In this document: positions 46,239-56,300 of the stretch, one piece after another
How the letters are laid out: the number at the start of each line of letters is the position of its first letter
How positions within the stretch are numbered: position 1 is the first letter of the stretch
NCBI RefSeq assembly: GCF_017498545.1
Contig: NZ_CP071793.1
Coordinates: 8,178,256-8,242,255, forward strand
Direction of reading: 5' to 3'
Length of the DNA stretch: 64,000 nucleotides
Origin: Sulfidibacter corallicola
GTDB taxonomy: Bacteria > Acidobacteriota > Holophagae > Acanthopleuribacterales > Acanthopleuribacteraceae
Notes under the pieces: generated by a model
What the model saw: only the letters and a program-made list of their open reading frames with translations
Databases searched by the model: none
What the model was told of the DNA's origin: nothing
Made by a program: the position numbers and the translations under genes

Positions 46239-46505
46239 ATGGCTGAACCGCAGCCATCGCGGAAGGCGCTTCGGCGCGGGTGTGGCGCAGGGTGCTTGAC
46301 GGGCAGCGGCGGCCTGATCGTCGTGTACGCGATCATCGCCTTGGCCGTATCGCCCGTGGGCGAGGGGCCCGAGGAGATGGAGCGGGCGATCGAGACAGGC
46401 GTTTCCATCGGTCAGGTGGGCTTTCCCCTGGTATGGATCGCCGCTTGCGCCATCGGCTGGCACGTTTATCGGCGGGCGAAGGAAAAAGTCGACGATGGAG
46501 GATGA
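46239..46505 (+). CDS. Small two-span membrane protein
   Basis: The protein is 88 aa from the ATG at 46239. Hydrophobic segments lie at about residues 23-39 (GGLIVVYAIIALAVS) and 58-74 (GFPLVWIAACAIGWHVY), with a basic N-terminus and a charged C-terminus. It lies 75 bp downstream of the TerB-like gene on the same strand and may be co-transcribed. The ribosome-binding site is weak. No family is recognised. Confidence 0.55.
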   Translation: MAEPQPSRKALRRGCGAGCLTGSGGLIVVYAIIALAVSPVGEGPEEMERAIETGVSIGQVGFPLVWIAACAIGWHVYRRAKEKVDDGG

Positions 46506-46693
46506 GTTGCCATCCCCACCAGCCGTGACTTCGGATGAACACCACCCAGCGCCTGAGAAATCATCGCTCACCAGAATGCGACCCAAGGATCCAGTGGTTT
46601 CGCGGCGGCGGGTGCCCCTGTAAGCACGGGCATTTGGTAAACAACCGAGGCCGCATGGATGCACACGGCCGGAAACACCATGCCATGGATCGT

Positions 46694-46935
46694 GGGGACA
46701 AAAAAATAGGGGTCTACGAGAGACCCCATAAGGTGGCACACTTAATGGTTTGTGAAAGAGCCACTGAGGAAATCGGGAAAAAAAGGGGTCCGAGAAGGAC
46801 CCCTCAAGGGTGGCACACTTGTGGTGTGTGAATGAGCCACTGAAGGAAACTTTTAATTTGGGAAAAAAATGGGCCTGGGTTCGCCAGGCCCAAGATGGCA
46901 CACAATGATGTGCGAATGAGCCACTGAGTTAATCG
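46694..46935 (-). ncRNA. Three tandem small-RNA-like units, each ending in an intrinsic terminator
   Basis: Three diverged units (about 46860-46935, 46775-46859 and 46694-46774 in minus-strand order) share the same plan. On the minus strand each starts near cagtggct, has a hairpin that pairs gtggc with gccac, and ends in a second GC hairpin followed by a T-run. The terminator stems differ in sequence yet stay paired: gggcctgg/ccaggccc (46871-46891), ggggtcc/ggacccc (46785-46803) and ggggtct/agacccc (46709-46727). No reading frame is conserved. They look like tandemly duplicated small RNAs of about 75 nt or a triple terminator. There is no known family that I can name. Confidence 0.6.
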
Positions 46936-47637
46936 TTACAAAAAGTTGTTACTTGTTCTCGTCGAAAATAATGGAGGTGCCTTTGTCTCTGCCCTCCTTA
47001 TAGCGAGCCTCGTGCCAATTTGTATGAGTCAATACTTTCAAGGGTTTAGGGGATTTTCGTAGCAATCGGATGAAAATGGCCTCTTTTTGGAAGTGCGATG
47101 CACGAAAATGCAATGTTTTGTGCGGATGAATTTTTCAAATAAACCTATGATCTTGCATTTACTTATGAGTTTTAATTTTTGCATAGTTTTTTCTTGCGAC
47201 CCTCGAACGCGGTTGGACGTCCTTTTGTCGGCGACTTGACGCCTGCATGGTCGTGAAATCTTTTCATGTTCCTTTCGCAGTGATTCGGCCCGGGCAAACC
47301 CGTATCGATGTCGCGGACACTTCATCCTGACCGCTGGGAGTGACGAGCGAGAAGCCCGACGGTACGGGTTTAGCTAGAGATAGATAACACTATTATTTTG
47401 TGACTGTTAAAAAGACATAGGGCGTAAACAGAATCGTTCCCGGGCGACCCGGATGGACCTGCAGGGAGGAGTCGAACCCAGCGGGGATCGCGTGATCCTG
47501 GCCAAATCGGGGTTGATGCACGGTCGAAGTGCGAAACGCGCCGATTGCACACCAAAATTCATTTGCACGATTTTGCAAGGTTGGGGAACCGAACACTTGT
47601 TCTGCACGATTTTGCAATGTTTTGAATGGCTCCCCAG

Positions 47638-47852
47638 TAAACGGTGTCGATGGGAAGCGAGCGCACGTGCTTGCCCGTGGCCGCGAAGATCGCGTTACAG
47701 ACCGCGGGTGCGACCGGCGGCGTGCCGGGCTCACCGACGCCGGTGGGGGGCTGTCGGAGGCGACCATGTGCACTTCGATCGTCGGCATCGCGCTCATGCG
47801 CAGCGCACGACAGTTGTGGAAGTTGGATTCTCTGACCTTGCCGTTCTCCAAC
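47638..47852 (-). pseudogene. Fragment of a molybdopterin-dependent oxidoreductase large subunit (isoquinoline 1-oxidoreductase beta-like)
   Basis: On the minus strand two adjoining frames give a C-terminal piece of this family: LENGKVRESNFHNCRALRMS and IEVHMVASDSPP, then after a -1 shift TGVGEPGTPPVAPAVCNAIF and AATGKHVRSLPIDTVYW. The shift falls at the C-run opposite 47745-47750. The preceding part of the gene (more than 600 residues) is absent. Upstream the match ends beside a 32-bp direct repeat, so a deletion or rearrangement probably removed it. This is a relic with no expected product. Confidence 0.8.
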
Positions 47853-47858
47853 GAGGTA

Positions 47859-48016
47859 ACGGAGGAGGAGTTGCTACTGCGGATGATGGACCAGAGTCAG
47901 GGAAGTCATATTTAAATGGTTGTGTACGAAAGGTTTAATGTGATGGGCTTCGCAGATTTTTTTACCACGGAGTCCACAGAGAAAACGGAGGAGGAGTTGC
48001 TTCTGCGGATGATGGA
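47859..48016. repeat. 32-bp direct repeat pair
   Basis: The segments 47859-47890 and 47985-48016 are identical except for one base (acggaggaggagttgct, then a or t, then ctgcggatgatgga). The first copy abuts the broken end of the oxidoreductase fragment. The second is preceded by a ttttttaccacggagtcc dispersed repeat. Recombination between such copies may have produced the deletion. Confidence 0.85.
47957..47995 (+). repeat. Dispersed ttttttaccac-type intergenic repeat
   Basis: The copy reads tttttttaccacggagtcc followed by acagagaaaacggagga on the plus strand. It belongs to the same family as 1938-1958, 41289-41328 and 48370-48430. Confidence 0.65.
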
Positions 48017-48369
48017 TTGGCAATTTGAGGAATGGAAATGTTTATGGTAAGGTGTTGTAATTGAATACTTTAAACCTTAGGCGTATGTTGGTCGTAGTTG
48101 CGGCTAAATATTAGAAATGAACATAGGAAGATAGTTGATCAAAATCATCGGCTGAATCGACAAGGTATTGAAAGATATTAGTAGATTGAAAACCATAATA
48201 AAATAGAAATATCTCAATGTGTTGTGTTGTGTTGAATTTTATAACGTCACAATGTACTAATTCAAAAAAAATGAAAATCTTGTTGAGTGCCAATGATTCT
48301 CGCCTCCATCCTGCACTTGAAGGAAATCACCCAACTGAACTCTTTCCCATGTCGGGAAGTGCCGTCTCC

Positions 48370-48430
48370 TCCGCAACTCCGTGTGTGTTCTTCTCCGAGA
48401 ACTTCGTGAACTCAGTGGTAGAAAAAAAAC
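48370..48430 (-). repeat. Dispersed ttttttaccac-type intergenic repeat
   Basis: On the minus strand this reads ttttttttctaccactgag followed by ttcacgaagttctcggagaa and cacacacggagttg. It lies 50 bp after the stop of the sigma-54 activator gene. The copy at 1938-1958 sits about 40 bp after the S9B peptidase stop in the same relative orientation. Confidence 0.65.
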
Positions 48431-48480
48431 CAACGCATGGTCACCCAAATACCTACGAAGCACCCCCCTCCAAGCAAACC

Positions 48481-50232
48481 TCAATCGATACCGAACTTCT
48501 TCATCTTGCGGTACAGCGTCGAGGGATTGATCCCCAACTTGGCCGCGGCCAAGCCTTTGCGGAAGTTCACGCTTTCCAGCGTGCGCAGGATGTGGTCCTT
48601 TTCCGTATTCGCCGGTGGCCGCATCTGCACCCCGGAAGTCCGCGTCTGCATTTCCTTGGGCAGGTGCTCCAGGTGCAGCGTGCTGTCCGAGCACACCGCG
48701 AAACTGTACTCCAGCACGTTGACCAGCTCGCGCACGTTGCCCGGCCAGTTGTGCTCCATCAACCGTTGCAGCACGTCCGAGGACATGTACTTGACCTGGG
48801 TGTGGCGGCGTTTCTTGAACACTTCGATAAAGTAGTGGACCAGGTGCGGGACGTCTAGGATGCGCTCCCGCAGCGGCGGCAGATGAATCGGGATGACGGC
48901 CAGGCGGTAGTAGAGATCTTCGCGGAACCGGTTCTCCTGAACCAACTTCTTGAGATCTTTGTTGGTGGCGGCCACGATGCGCACGTCCACTTCGATGGTG
49001 CGGTTCCCGCCGACCCGCATGAACTTGCGTTCCTGCAACACGCGCAGCAATTTGCCCTGCATGCCGTAGGGCATCTCGCCGATTTCGTCCAGGAACAGGG
49101 TGCCGCCGTGAGCCATCTCGAAGCGCCCGATCTTGGTTTGGCCGGCGCCGGTGAAGCTGCCTTTTTCGTGGCCGAAGAACTCGCTTTCCAGCAGCTCGGC
49201 CGGAATCGCGGCGCAGTTCACGGCCAGGAAGGTGTGGCGCTTGCGGTTGCTTCGGTCGTGCAGCTCGCGGGCCACGAGTTCCTTGCCCGTGCCGCTCTCG
49301 CCGATGATCAGCACCGTCGCATGGGTATCGGCGACCTTGTCGATCAGGTCGAAGACCTCCTTCATCTTGAGATCGCCGCTGATCATGCGTCCGAACCGCT
49401 CCTTGTCGGAAAGGGCGAACAGTTTGTGCTCCTCCTGGCGCAGGTCGCGAAACAGGAGAATCCAGCCGGGCTGTTTGTCGTTGGGCGAGAAGCGGTTGAT
49501 GGTCAGCGCGATGGGAATGGTGGTGCCCGGACTGCGCTCCACGTGGGTCTGGATGTTGGTCAGCTTCGAATCGGTGGCCACGCAGCGGTCCAGCGGGGCA
49601 CCGGGCTCGGTGAACGCCTCGCCCAACACCTCGTTGACGCGCAGGCTCAGCACCGCCGATTTGGGCACGCCCAGGATGGTGCAGGCCTTGGCCGAGATCA
49701 TGCGCACCCGCAGGTTGTGGTCGAGCACGATCACGCCCTCGGGAATGCTGTCGAAAACCGTGCGCAGCAGGCGCGAATGGCGCTCGGTGGTCTGGATCTG
49801 GCGGCGCAGGTCGCGGGCGTAACGATTCAGGGCCAAGGCGCGTTTCACCTGGCCCTTGAGGATCAGGTAGTTGACCGGTTTGACCATGAAGGCGTGCACA
49901 CCCAGTTGGTAGCAATCGGAAATCACTTGCTGGTCGTCGGTCGAGGTCAGCATGATCACCGAGTGGGACTGGACCCCCTCCGACTCGACCTGGCGCAGAA
50001 AGTCGATGCCGTTCATGTGCGGCATGTGGTAGTCGAGCAGGATGAGCTGGGGCTGGTGGCGACGCAGCAGTTCCAGGCCTTCCTTGCCGTCTTCGGCCTG
50101 GTGGACCACCAGGTTTTCCTGTTCCAGTTGGTCGACGACCAGGTGGCGGGTGACCGAATCGTCGTCGACGACCAGAACCTGGGCGCTGCTGTGGTCGAGT
50201 GGCTCGTCTCGAGAATCCAAAAGGGAGTTCAT
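48481..50232 (-). CDS. Sigma-54-dependent response regulator (REC-PAS-AAA+-Fis)
   Basis: The protein is 583 aa from the ATG at 50232. The receiver domain (about 18-130) has the acidic pocket VLVVDDDS and the phosphoacceptor Asp at about residue 65 in LILLDYHMPHMNG. A PAS-like domain covers about 145-265. The AAA+ domain (about 275-505) has Walker A GESGTGKE, the sigma-54 contact loop as GSFTGA (GAFTGA is commoner) and Walker B GGTLFLDEIGEM, plus RVVAATNKDL-type sensor residues. A Fis-type helix-turn-helix ends the protein (GLAAAKLGINPSTLYRKMKKFGID). It activates promoters with -24/-12 elements. It lies 93 bp downstream of the NRPS gene on the same strand and may be co-transcribed and control it. 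The cognate histidine kinase is not in the window. Confidence 0.95.
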   Translation of the reverse strand: MNSLLDSRDEPLDHSSAQVLVVDDDSVTRHLVVDQLEQENLVVHQAEDGKEGLELLRRHQPQLILLDYHMPHMNGIDFLRQVESEGVQSHSVIMLTSTDDQQVISDCYQLGVHAFMVKPVNYLILKGQVKRALALNRYARDLRRQIQTTERHSRLLRTVFDSIPEGVIVLDHNLRVRMISAKACTILGVPKSAVLSLRVNEVLGEAFTEPGAPLDRCVATDSKLTNIQTHVERSPGTTIPIALTINRFSPNDKQPGWILLFRDLRQEEHKLFALSDKERFGRMISGDLKMKEVFDLIDKVADTHATVLIIGESGTGKELVARELHDRSNRKRHTFLAVNCAAIPAELLESEFFGHEKGSFTGAGQTKIGRFEMAHGGTLFLDEIGEMPYGMQGKLLRVLQERKFMRVGGNRTIEVDVRIVAATNKDLKKLVQENRFREDLYYRLAVIPIHLPPLRERILDVPHLVHYFIEVFKKRRHTQVKYMSSDVLQRLMEHNWPGNVRELVNVLEYSFAVCSDSTLHLEHLPKEMQTRTSGVQMRPPANTEKDHILRTLESVNFRKGLAAAKLGINPSTLYRKMKKFGID

Positions 50233-50325
50233 GAAATGATCCGATGTGAGAATCCTGTGTGATTTAAGAATAGCAGGAACGGTCGGCGATTGGGAATCGC
50301 TGGAGCCGTCCTCTGCACTTTCACA

Positions 50326-53300
50326 TCAAATCTCGAGCTCCTCGCGGTCGTCGTCCTCCTCGGGGGCGATCGGCGTCCGGGCCGCCAGTTCCAGGGCCGT
50401 CACGTGTTCGGTCAGGGCCGCCGCGGTCTGCCGGTCGTAGATGACCCGAACCGACAGGTCGATTCCGCGCGCCTCACCGATGCGTCGGGCCAGCCGGACG
50501 GCCGTCAGACTGTCGCCGCCAAGCGCGAACAGGCCGGTATGGCGGCCGAAATCCAGATCTCGTTGGAGCAGCTCGGCCATGAAGGTGGCGATGTTCATTT
50601 CCAGGCCGGGGCGCGGCGGTGCTTCCTCCGCCTCGCGGAGCACGGGGTTCTCCGGCGCGGGCAGGGCTTTGCGATCCACTTTTCCGTTGGCGGTGAGGGG
50701 CAGTCGATCGGCGAACATCCAATGGTTCGGTACCATGTAGGTCGGCAGGCGTTCGCCCAAATGGTCGCTCAACCGGGATGCCAGGTCGGTTGGGGTCGAG
50801 CCGGTGGATTCCACGGGTTCTTCGAGCTGTGCGGCGTCGGTGGCCTCCGCCAAATCACCCGATGCCGGTTGGGCCGGCAAGGCCCCGCCCAGCATCGCGT
50901 GAAGCGGCCGGTAGCGTTCGTCCAAGTCGAGCAGAATGCGGCTTTTCTCTTCGTCGAAACCACCGATGGGGCAGGTACCCAGGCCGACGTGTGCGGCCTG
51001 CTCCATGATCGATTGAACCATGGCGCCGCATTCCACCAGGCAGAGGTCGCGCCAGCCGGATCCGTAGATCTTGGCGACCACCTCGCGATCGGCGGCCAGC
51101 ACCAGGGCGAAGGCCGCGCTTGCGAAGATCGGCGCGTTGGTGCCGGTGAACATCCGGCCGATCTGCGCTTCGCCATCGGCTTCGGTGGGGCGCCGCACCA
51201 GCCGGCCTTCGCGGGGATCGTGGACGTACCAGCCGGGGTCCAGTCCCGCGATGCGCGCCCCGCGCACCCACAGGTGGGCCCGCACGGCGTACAGGCTGCC
51301 TGCCGATGGGTACCGGTACTTCGGCAGCGCCCGCCAGGAGAAGGAGCGTTGGTCGAGGCAGGCCAACAGCTCGGCCATTCGGGAGACCGGCAGGGGTTCG
51401 GTTGCGAAGTGCCTGTGACTGGCCCGCTGCAGGTAGCGCGCGTCGTCCTCCGCCGGAACCAGGCTGCGAAGCGATACGGATGGCCAATCCGGTTCCCAGC
51501 CGGAAAGGCCCGGCTGGCCGAGTTTGTAGGCTGCAAGCTCGGCCTCGCGTTCGCTAGGTTCGGCGGTGTCGCCCGCTCGAATCGCTTCTACCGCTTCTTG
51601 GGGCACCACGTGGGCCACCAACGATTTGCCGTCGAAGCGATTTCCGCTGACCACGACCGCCGCGGATTTGACATCCGGGTGCGCCGTCAGCACGGTTTCG
51701 ATTTCGCCCAACTCCACGCGGAACCCGTTGATCTTGACCTGGAAATCGGCTCGACCCAGGAACTCGAGGTTCCCGTCGGCGAAATAGCGGGCGAGGTCGC
51801 CGGTTCGATACAGGCGCTCGCCCGTCTCGGGATGGGTCAGGAAACTGGCCGCGGTTTTCTCGGGATCTTGCCAATACCCGTCGGCCAGGCCCACGCCCGC
51901 GATGTACAAATCACCGCCGACACCGTCCGGGCGTGCGGCCAGGTTCTGGTCGAACACATGGAAACGCTGATTTGCGAGGGGCTTACCATAGGGGATCGAC
52001 GGTCTGCCGGCATCCTCCGCCGCAATCGGGTGGAAAATCGACCAAATCGAGGCTTCGGTCGCCCCGCCCAGGCTGATGGCCTGCAGATCCGGTTGGAAGC
52101 GTTGCAGGCGCGGCACCAGGTCCGGCGGGATCCAGTCGCCGCTGAACATGGCCAACCGTAGCGGGAGTCGGTCCGGTGCCGCCTGTTCTTCCTGGTATTC
52201 CACCAGGAGGCGACCCAATGCCGGTACCGAGTTCCAAATCGTGACGCCGTGACGTTCCAGGAGTGCCATCCATTGGGCCGGGTTCGGCTCCGTGCCGGGC
52301 AGGACGAGCTGGCCGCCGGTGCCCAGGACCCCGAAGATGTCCCAGACAGAGAGGTCGAAACTCAGCGAGGAAATGCCCAGCACGCGGTCGTCGCTGTCGA
52401 TCTGGAAGCGGCGGTTGATGTCCATGACGGTGTTGATGGCGGCGCGGTGGCGGATCATGACGCCTTTGGGGTCGCCGGTGGAGCCCGAGGTGAAGATCAC
52501 GTAGGCAAGATCCTCGGCGCCCGCGCGCGGCAGATCGACTTCCAGGGAAACGGCCGATTCGGCGCCCTGGTGCGCAACCGGATAGAGGCGCAGGCCCGCC
52601 GGCCAGGTGTGGTGATCGGCTTCCAGATCCGGTTGCACCAGCACTTGGCGGACGCGGCCGATCTCCAGCATGCGCGCGATGCGGTGTGGCGGAAGGGACG
52701 CGTCGATCGGCAGGTAGGCGGCATCGGCCAACAGCACGGCAAGCGCCGCGACCACCTGCTCCCATCCCTTGTGCATCACGATCGCGACCAACTGGTTGGG
52801 ACAGGCACCATCGGCTTTCAGGCGATGTGCCAAGAGCCGGGCCCGGTGGAGCAATTGCCCGCGCGTCAGGCAGTGATCTCCGTCCAAGACGGCTGGCGCG
52901 TCGGGGTTTTCGAGCGCGCGGTGAATCAGGGGACCGTGCAGCGGCAGACCCGGTTCGGCGCGGGCCGTGTCGTTCGCTTGTTCGCGGCGGGCAGCCTGAC
53001 GGCGCGGCAACGGGACCGATAGCGGTTCCCGCGTCCAGAGCGAGGCGTCGAGCGCCAGTCGATCCAGCAGGCGCGTGTAGGAGGCGAACATGTCGTCCAC
53101 CATGTCCGGCGGGAACAGAGATTCCACTGCGTCCCAATTCAGACTCAGGTCACCGTGCTGTTCGGTCACTTGGTGGTCCAGCCAGACCTGCGGCGTTTGC
53201 GAAACCGAAAACACCTCGTCCAGCCACTCGGGGATCGCCTGCGTATCCTCCGCCTGGAGGCCCAAGGTGCTGGTGAACACCACCGGTAGGACCAGCGGGC

Positions 53301-56300
53301 GACCACCGTGTCGGCGCGACCATTCGCGCATGACGGTGATCGAACTGACCTGGCGGTGGTCCAGATCGGACCAGAGCTGCCGTTGCAGGCGCTGGGCGCC
53401 GGCGCCGAACGAAGGCTCGGCATAGGGTTCACAGGCCACCAGCACGCCGGTCGTGAAATCGCCCAGAACCCGATCGATCTCGGGGTGGTGCGGTGGCCGG
53501 TTGAACAGGGTCAGGTTGAGGGTGAAACGCGGTTGCTCGCTCCACATGGCCAACACGCGGGCGAATGCGGCCAACAACAGGCCGGAAGGGGATAGGTTGT
53601 AGCCGGCGCCCAGCGCTTTCAGGCGTTGCCAACGGGCGCGGGGCATGGTGTGGCGACGCGACACGAAGTGCGGCCGATCGATCGTGGCCGGATCCACGGC
53701 CAACGGGAGCGCCGGCGCCGCCGGCAAGTCCGCCAGGCGATCGCGCCAGTAGGCCAGCGAGGTGTCGTAGCTCGCGTTTCGCTTGGTCTCGGTTTCGGCC
53801 AGCACGCAGTCTCGAAAGGTCAGGGTCAAATCCGGCAGGTGCGAATCGGGGTTCTGGTAGAGCTGCGACAGTTCACGACCCAGGAGGATCATGCTGGCGG
53901 CGTCGGCGATAATCGCGTCGAAACTGAAATGAAGTCGCGTGCGACCACCGTCCAGCAGGCTGGCGCGGACTTCCATCAACGGCCAACGTTCGGGATCGAA
54001 CACGTGATGCGACATGTGCTCGCGGATCTCGGCCAGGGCACTGGCCCTGTGCGCGTGTTTGCGTCCGCGAAGATCCGCTCGCTGAATGCGGAACGGCGGC
54101 ACGCTGGGCAACACGCGCTGCTCACCCTCCGCGGTGACCACCGCGCGAAGCATGTCGTGTCGTGCCACCAGGCGTTGCATCGCGGCTTCCAGGCGATCCA
54201 CGTCCAGGTCCTGGCCTTCCAGTTCCACATAGCCGTGAGGCGCGACATTGCCGAGCGTGAACGCCGATTTGCGGCCCATCCAGTAGGCCTGTTGCATTTC
54301 CGTCATCGGGAAGGGCTCGAAGCGGCGTTCGGGATCGGGGCGTAACGCCGGGATGTCGGCCGAATCGCCGGTAGGCATCGCACCGCGAGTTCGCAGGTGG
54401 CGGGCCATCTGCGCCAGGGTGGGTGTGACGAAGAATTGGCGCAGGGAGAGGGAGACGCCGAGTCGGCGCGACACCTCGTGAATCACCTGAAGACCCAGGA
54501 GCGAGTGCCCGCCGCGCTCGAAAAAATCGTCCTCGCGTGCGAGGGCCGTGCAGCCCAGCGCCTCGCACCAAATGTCCTGCAGGGCGAGTTCGATCGGATC
54601 GTTCGGCGGTTCGGTGCCTTTTGTCGTACGTTGGGGTTCCCATTGGGGTGGGGGCAGCAGGCGCGCGTCGACTTTGCCGCGGGTGTCGGTCGGTAGGGTT
54701 TCGATCGGGGTGAACACCGCGGGAATCATCGCCGGCGTGCAGCGCGACTTCAAAAAGTTTCGCAGACATTGGGGCCAATCGGCGCGGCCCTGGAACGCGG
54801 GCTCGAGCACCACGTAGGCCGCCAGGACCGGGACGTCGGGATCGCGTTCCAGCCGGATGACCAGCGCGTCGCGCACGCCGGTACAGGCGCGGCAGGCGGC
54901 CTCCACCTGGCCCGGCTCGATGCGGATGCCGCGGATCTTGACCTGACGGTCCAGTCGGCCCAGGTAGTGAAGCCGACCGCGTGAGTCCCGACGAACGCGG
55001 TCGCCGCTGCGGTAACACCGCGCCCCGGGCCGACCGCCGAAGGGGTCCGGCACGAAGGCTTCCGCCGTTTCGCGGGGTCGGTTGAGGTACCCGATGGCCA
55101 GGGTTCCCGCGAGAACCAGCTCGCCGGGTACGCCGGCGGGTTGGGGGGTACCGTACCGGTCCCAGACTTGGGCGGTGCGGCCGGGCAGTGTCGTGCCCAA
55201 CGTGATCGGATCAGCGGCCCGCAGCGCTCCGCTCGACGCGGTGATCACCGCTTCGGTGGGACCGTAGGCGTTGATCAGCGCGATACCGGACCCGCACCAG
55301 GATTCCCAGAGCTCGGCGCTCTCGGGTGGCGGCGCTTCGCCACCCAGGATACAGAGCCGCAGGTCTTGGGGCGGTTGTTCCGCTTCCCTCGCGTGACGCA
55401 TCCAGGCGTGCCAATAGGTAGGCGGCAGGTTCATCACGCTGATACGGTGGCGTTCCAGAAACTCCGAAAATCGCGGGATCGGAGTGGGGTCCGGGCCGCG
55501 CAGGACTACGGAGGCGCCCGAGGTCAGGGCGGCCCAAACCTGCTCCAGGGCCGGGTCGAAGCCGGCTCCGGTGAATTGCAGCACGCGGTCCGCGGCGACG
55601 ATGTCGTAGCGACGCGCGGCGGCGCGGCAGTGTTCGACCAATGTGCCATGGGCGACCCACACTCCCTTGGAAGGGCCGCTGGATCCCGAAGTATAGATCA
55701 GATAGGCCGGCAACTCGGGTGCCGGTTGCGGCAGGGATCCTTCGTGTCGGGTGGATCTTGGCGAAGCTGGATCGAGCAGGGGCACCTCGGAGGGCATGCC
55801 CGCCGGGCGGCGATCGGCCAGCAGCAGTGCCGGTCGGCTGTCCGCCGCGATCTGTGCCACCTGTTCGGCCGGACGATCGGCTTCCAGCGGCACGTACACC
55901 GCCCCCGCTTTGAAAAGGGCGAGCATGGCGACCAGATCCAGGGGATCCCGTCGGCTGAGTACGATGACGAAGTCGCCGATGGACACGCCCGCCGCCCGGA
56001 TATCCGCCGCGAGATCGCTGGCGGCTCGATCCAAGGCCGCGTAGGTCGTGCAGGCACCCGCTTCATCCACGACGGCGACGGCTTGCGGGGTACGCGCCAC
56101 CGCGCGCCGCCAATCCTCCAGGACCGATGTGGCCGGTGACGAGGTGGGTTCGATCGAAGGTGGGCCGGACGGCGGGGCCAGCGGCATCCGCATCACCGGT
56201 CGTTGCGGATGGGCCAGCAGCTCCTTTAAAAGGAAGCGCAGTTGATCCGCCATGGTCGAGATGGTCGAGGCCTCGAAAAGATCGGTGGCGTACTCCAAGA

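Larger units (their letters stand above)
46506..48480. other. Gene-poor, AT-richer region
   Basis: This 1975-bp stretch lacks an intact gene. It contains the triple structured repeat (46694-46935), a decayed oxidoreductase fragment (47638-47852), a 32-bp direct repeat (47859-47890 and 47985-48016) and two copies of the ccac-type dispersed repeat. Two copies of tgcacgattttgcaa occur near 47570-47585 and 47603-47618. The part from 48050 to 48290 is markedly AT-rich. The frames seen are short and mutually overlapping. Confidence 0.6.

Noticed and set aside
46694..46935. CRISPR array of three repeats
   Set aside because: The three units are diverged along their whole length, have two hairpins each and lack conserved repeat/unique spacer alternation.
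47038..47325. 95-codon minus-strand frame
   Set aside because: The composition is irregular, there is no ribosome-binding site and no family signature, and it lies in a gene-poor, repeat-bearing region.
47455..47540. Possible tRNA on the minus strand (gggttcgactcc resembles a T-arm)
   Set aside because: The would-be T-stem does not pair, and no acceptor stem, D-arm or anticodon arm can be built around it.
48883..52161. Long plus-strand frames opposite the response regulator and NRPS genes
   Set aside because: They are antisense frames low in coding character. The minus-strand frames contain full AAA+ and NRPS motifs.
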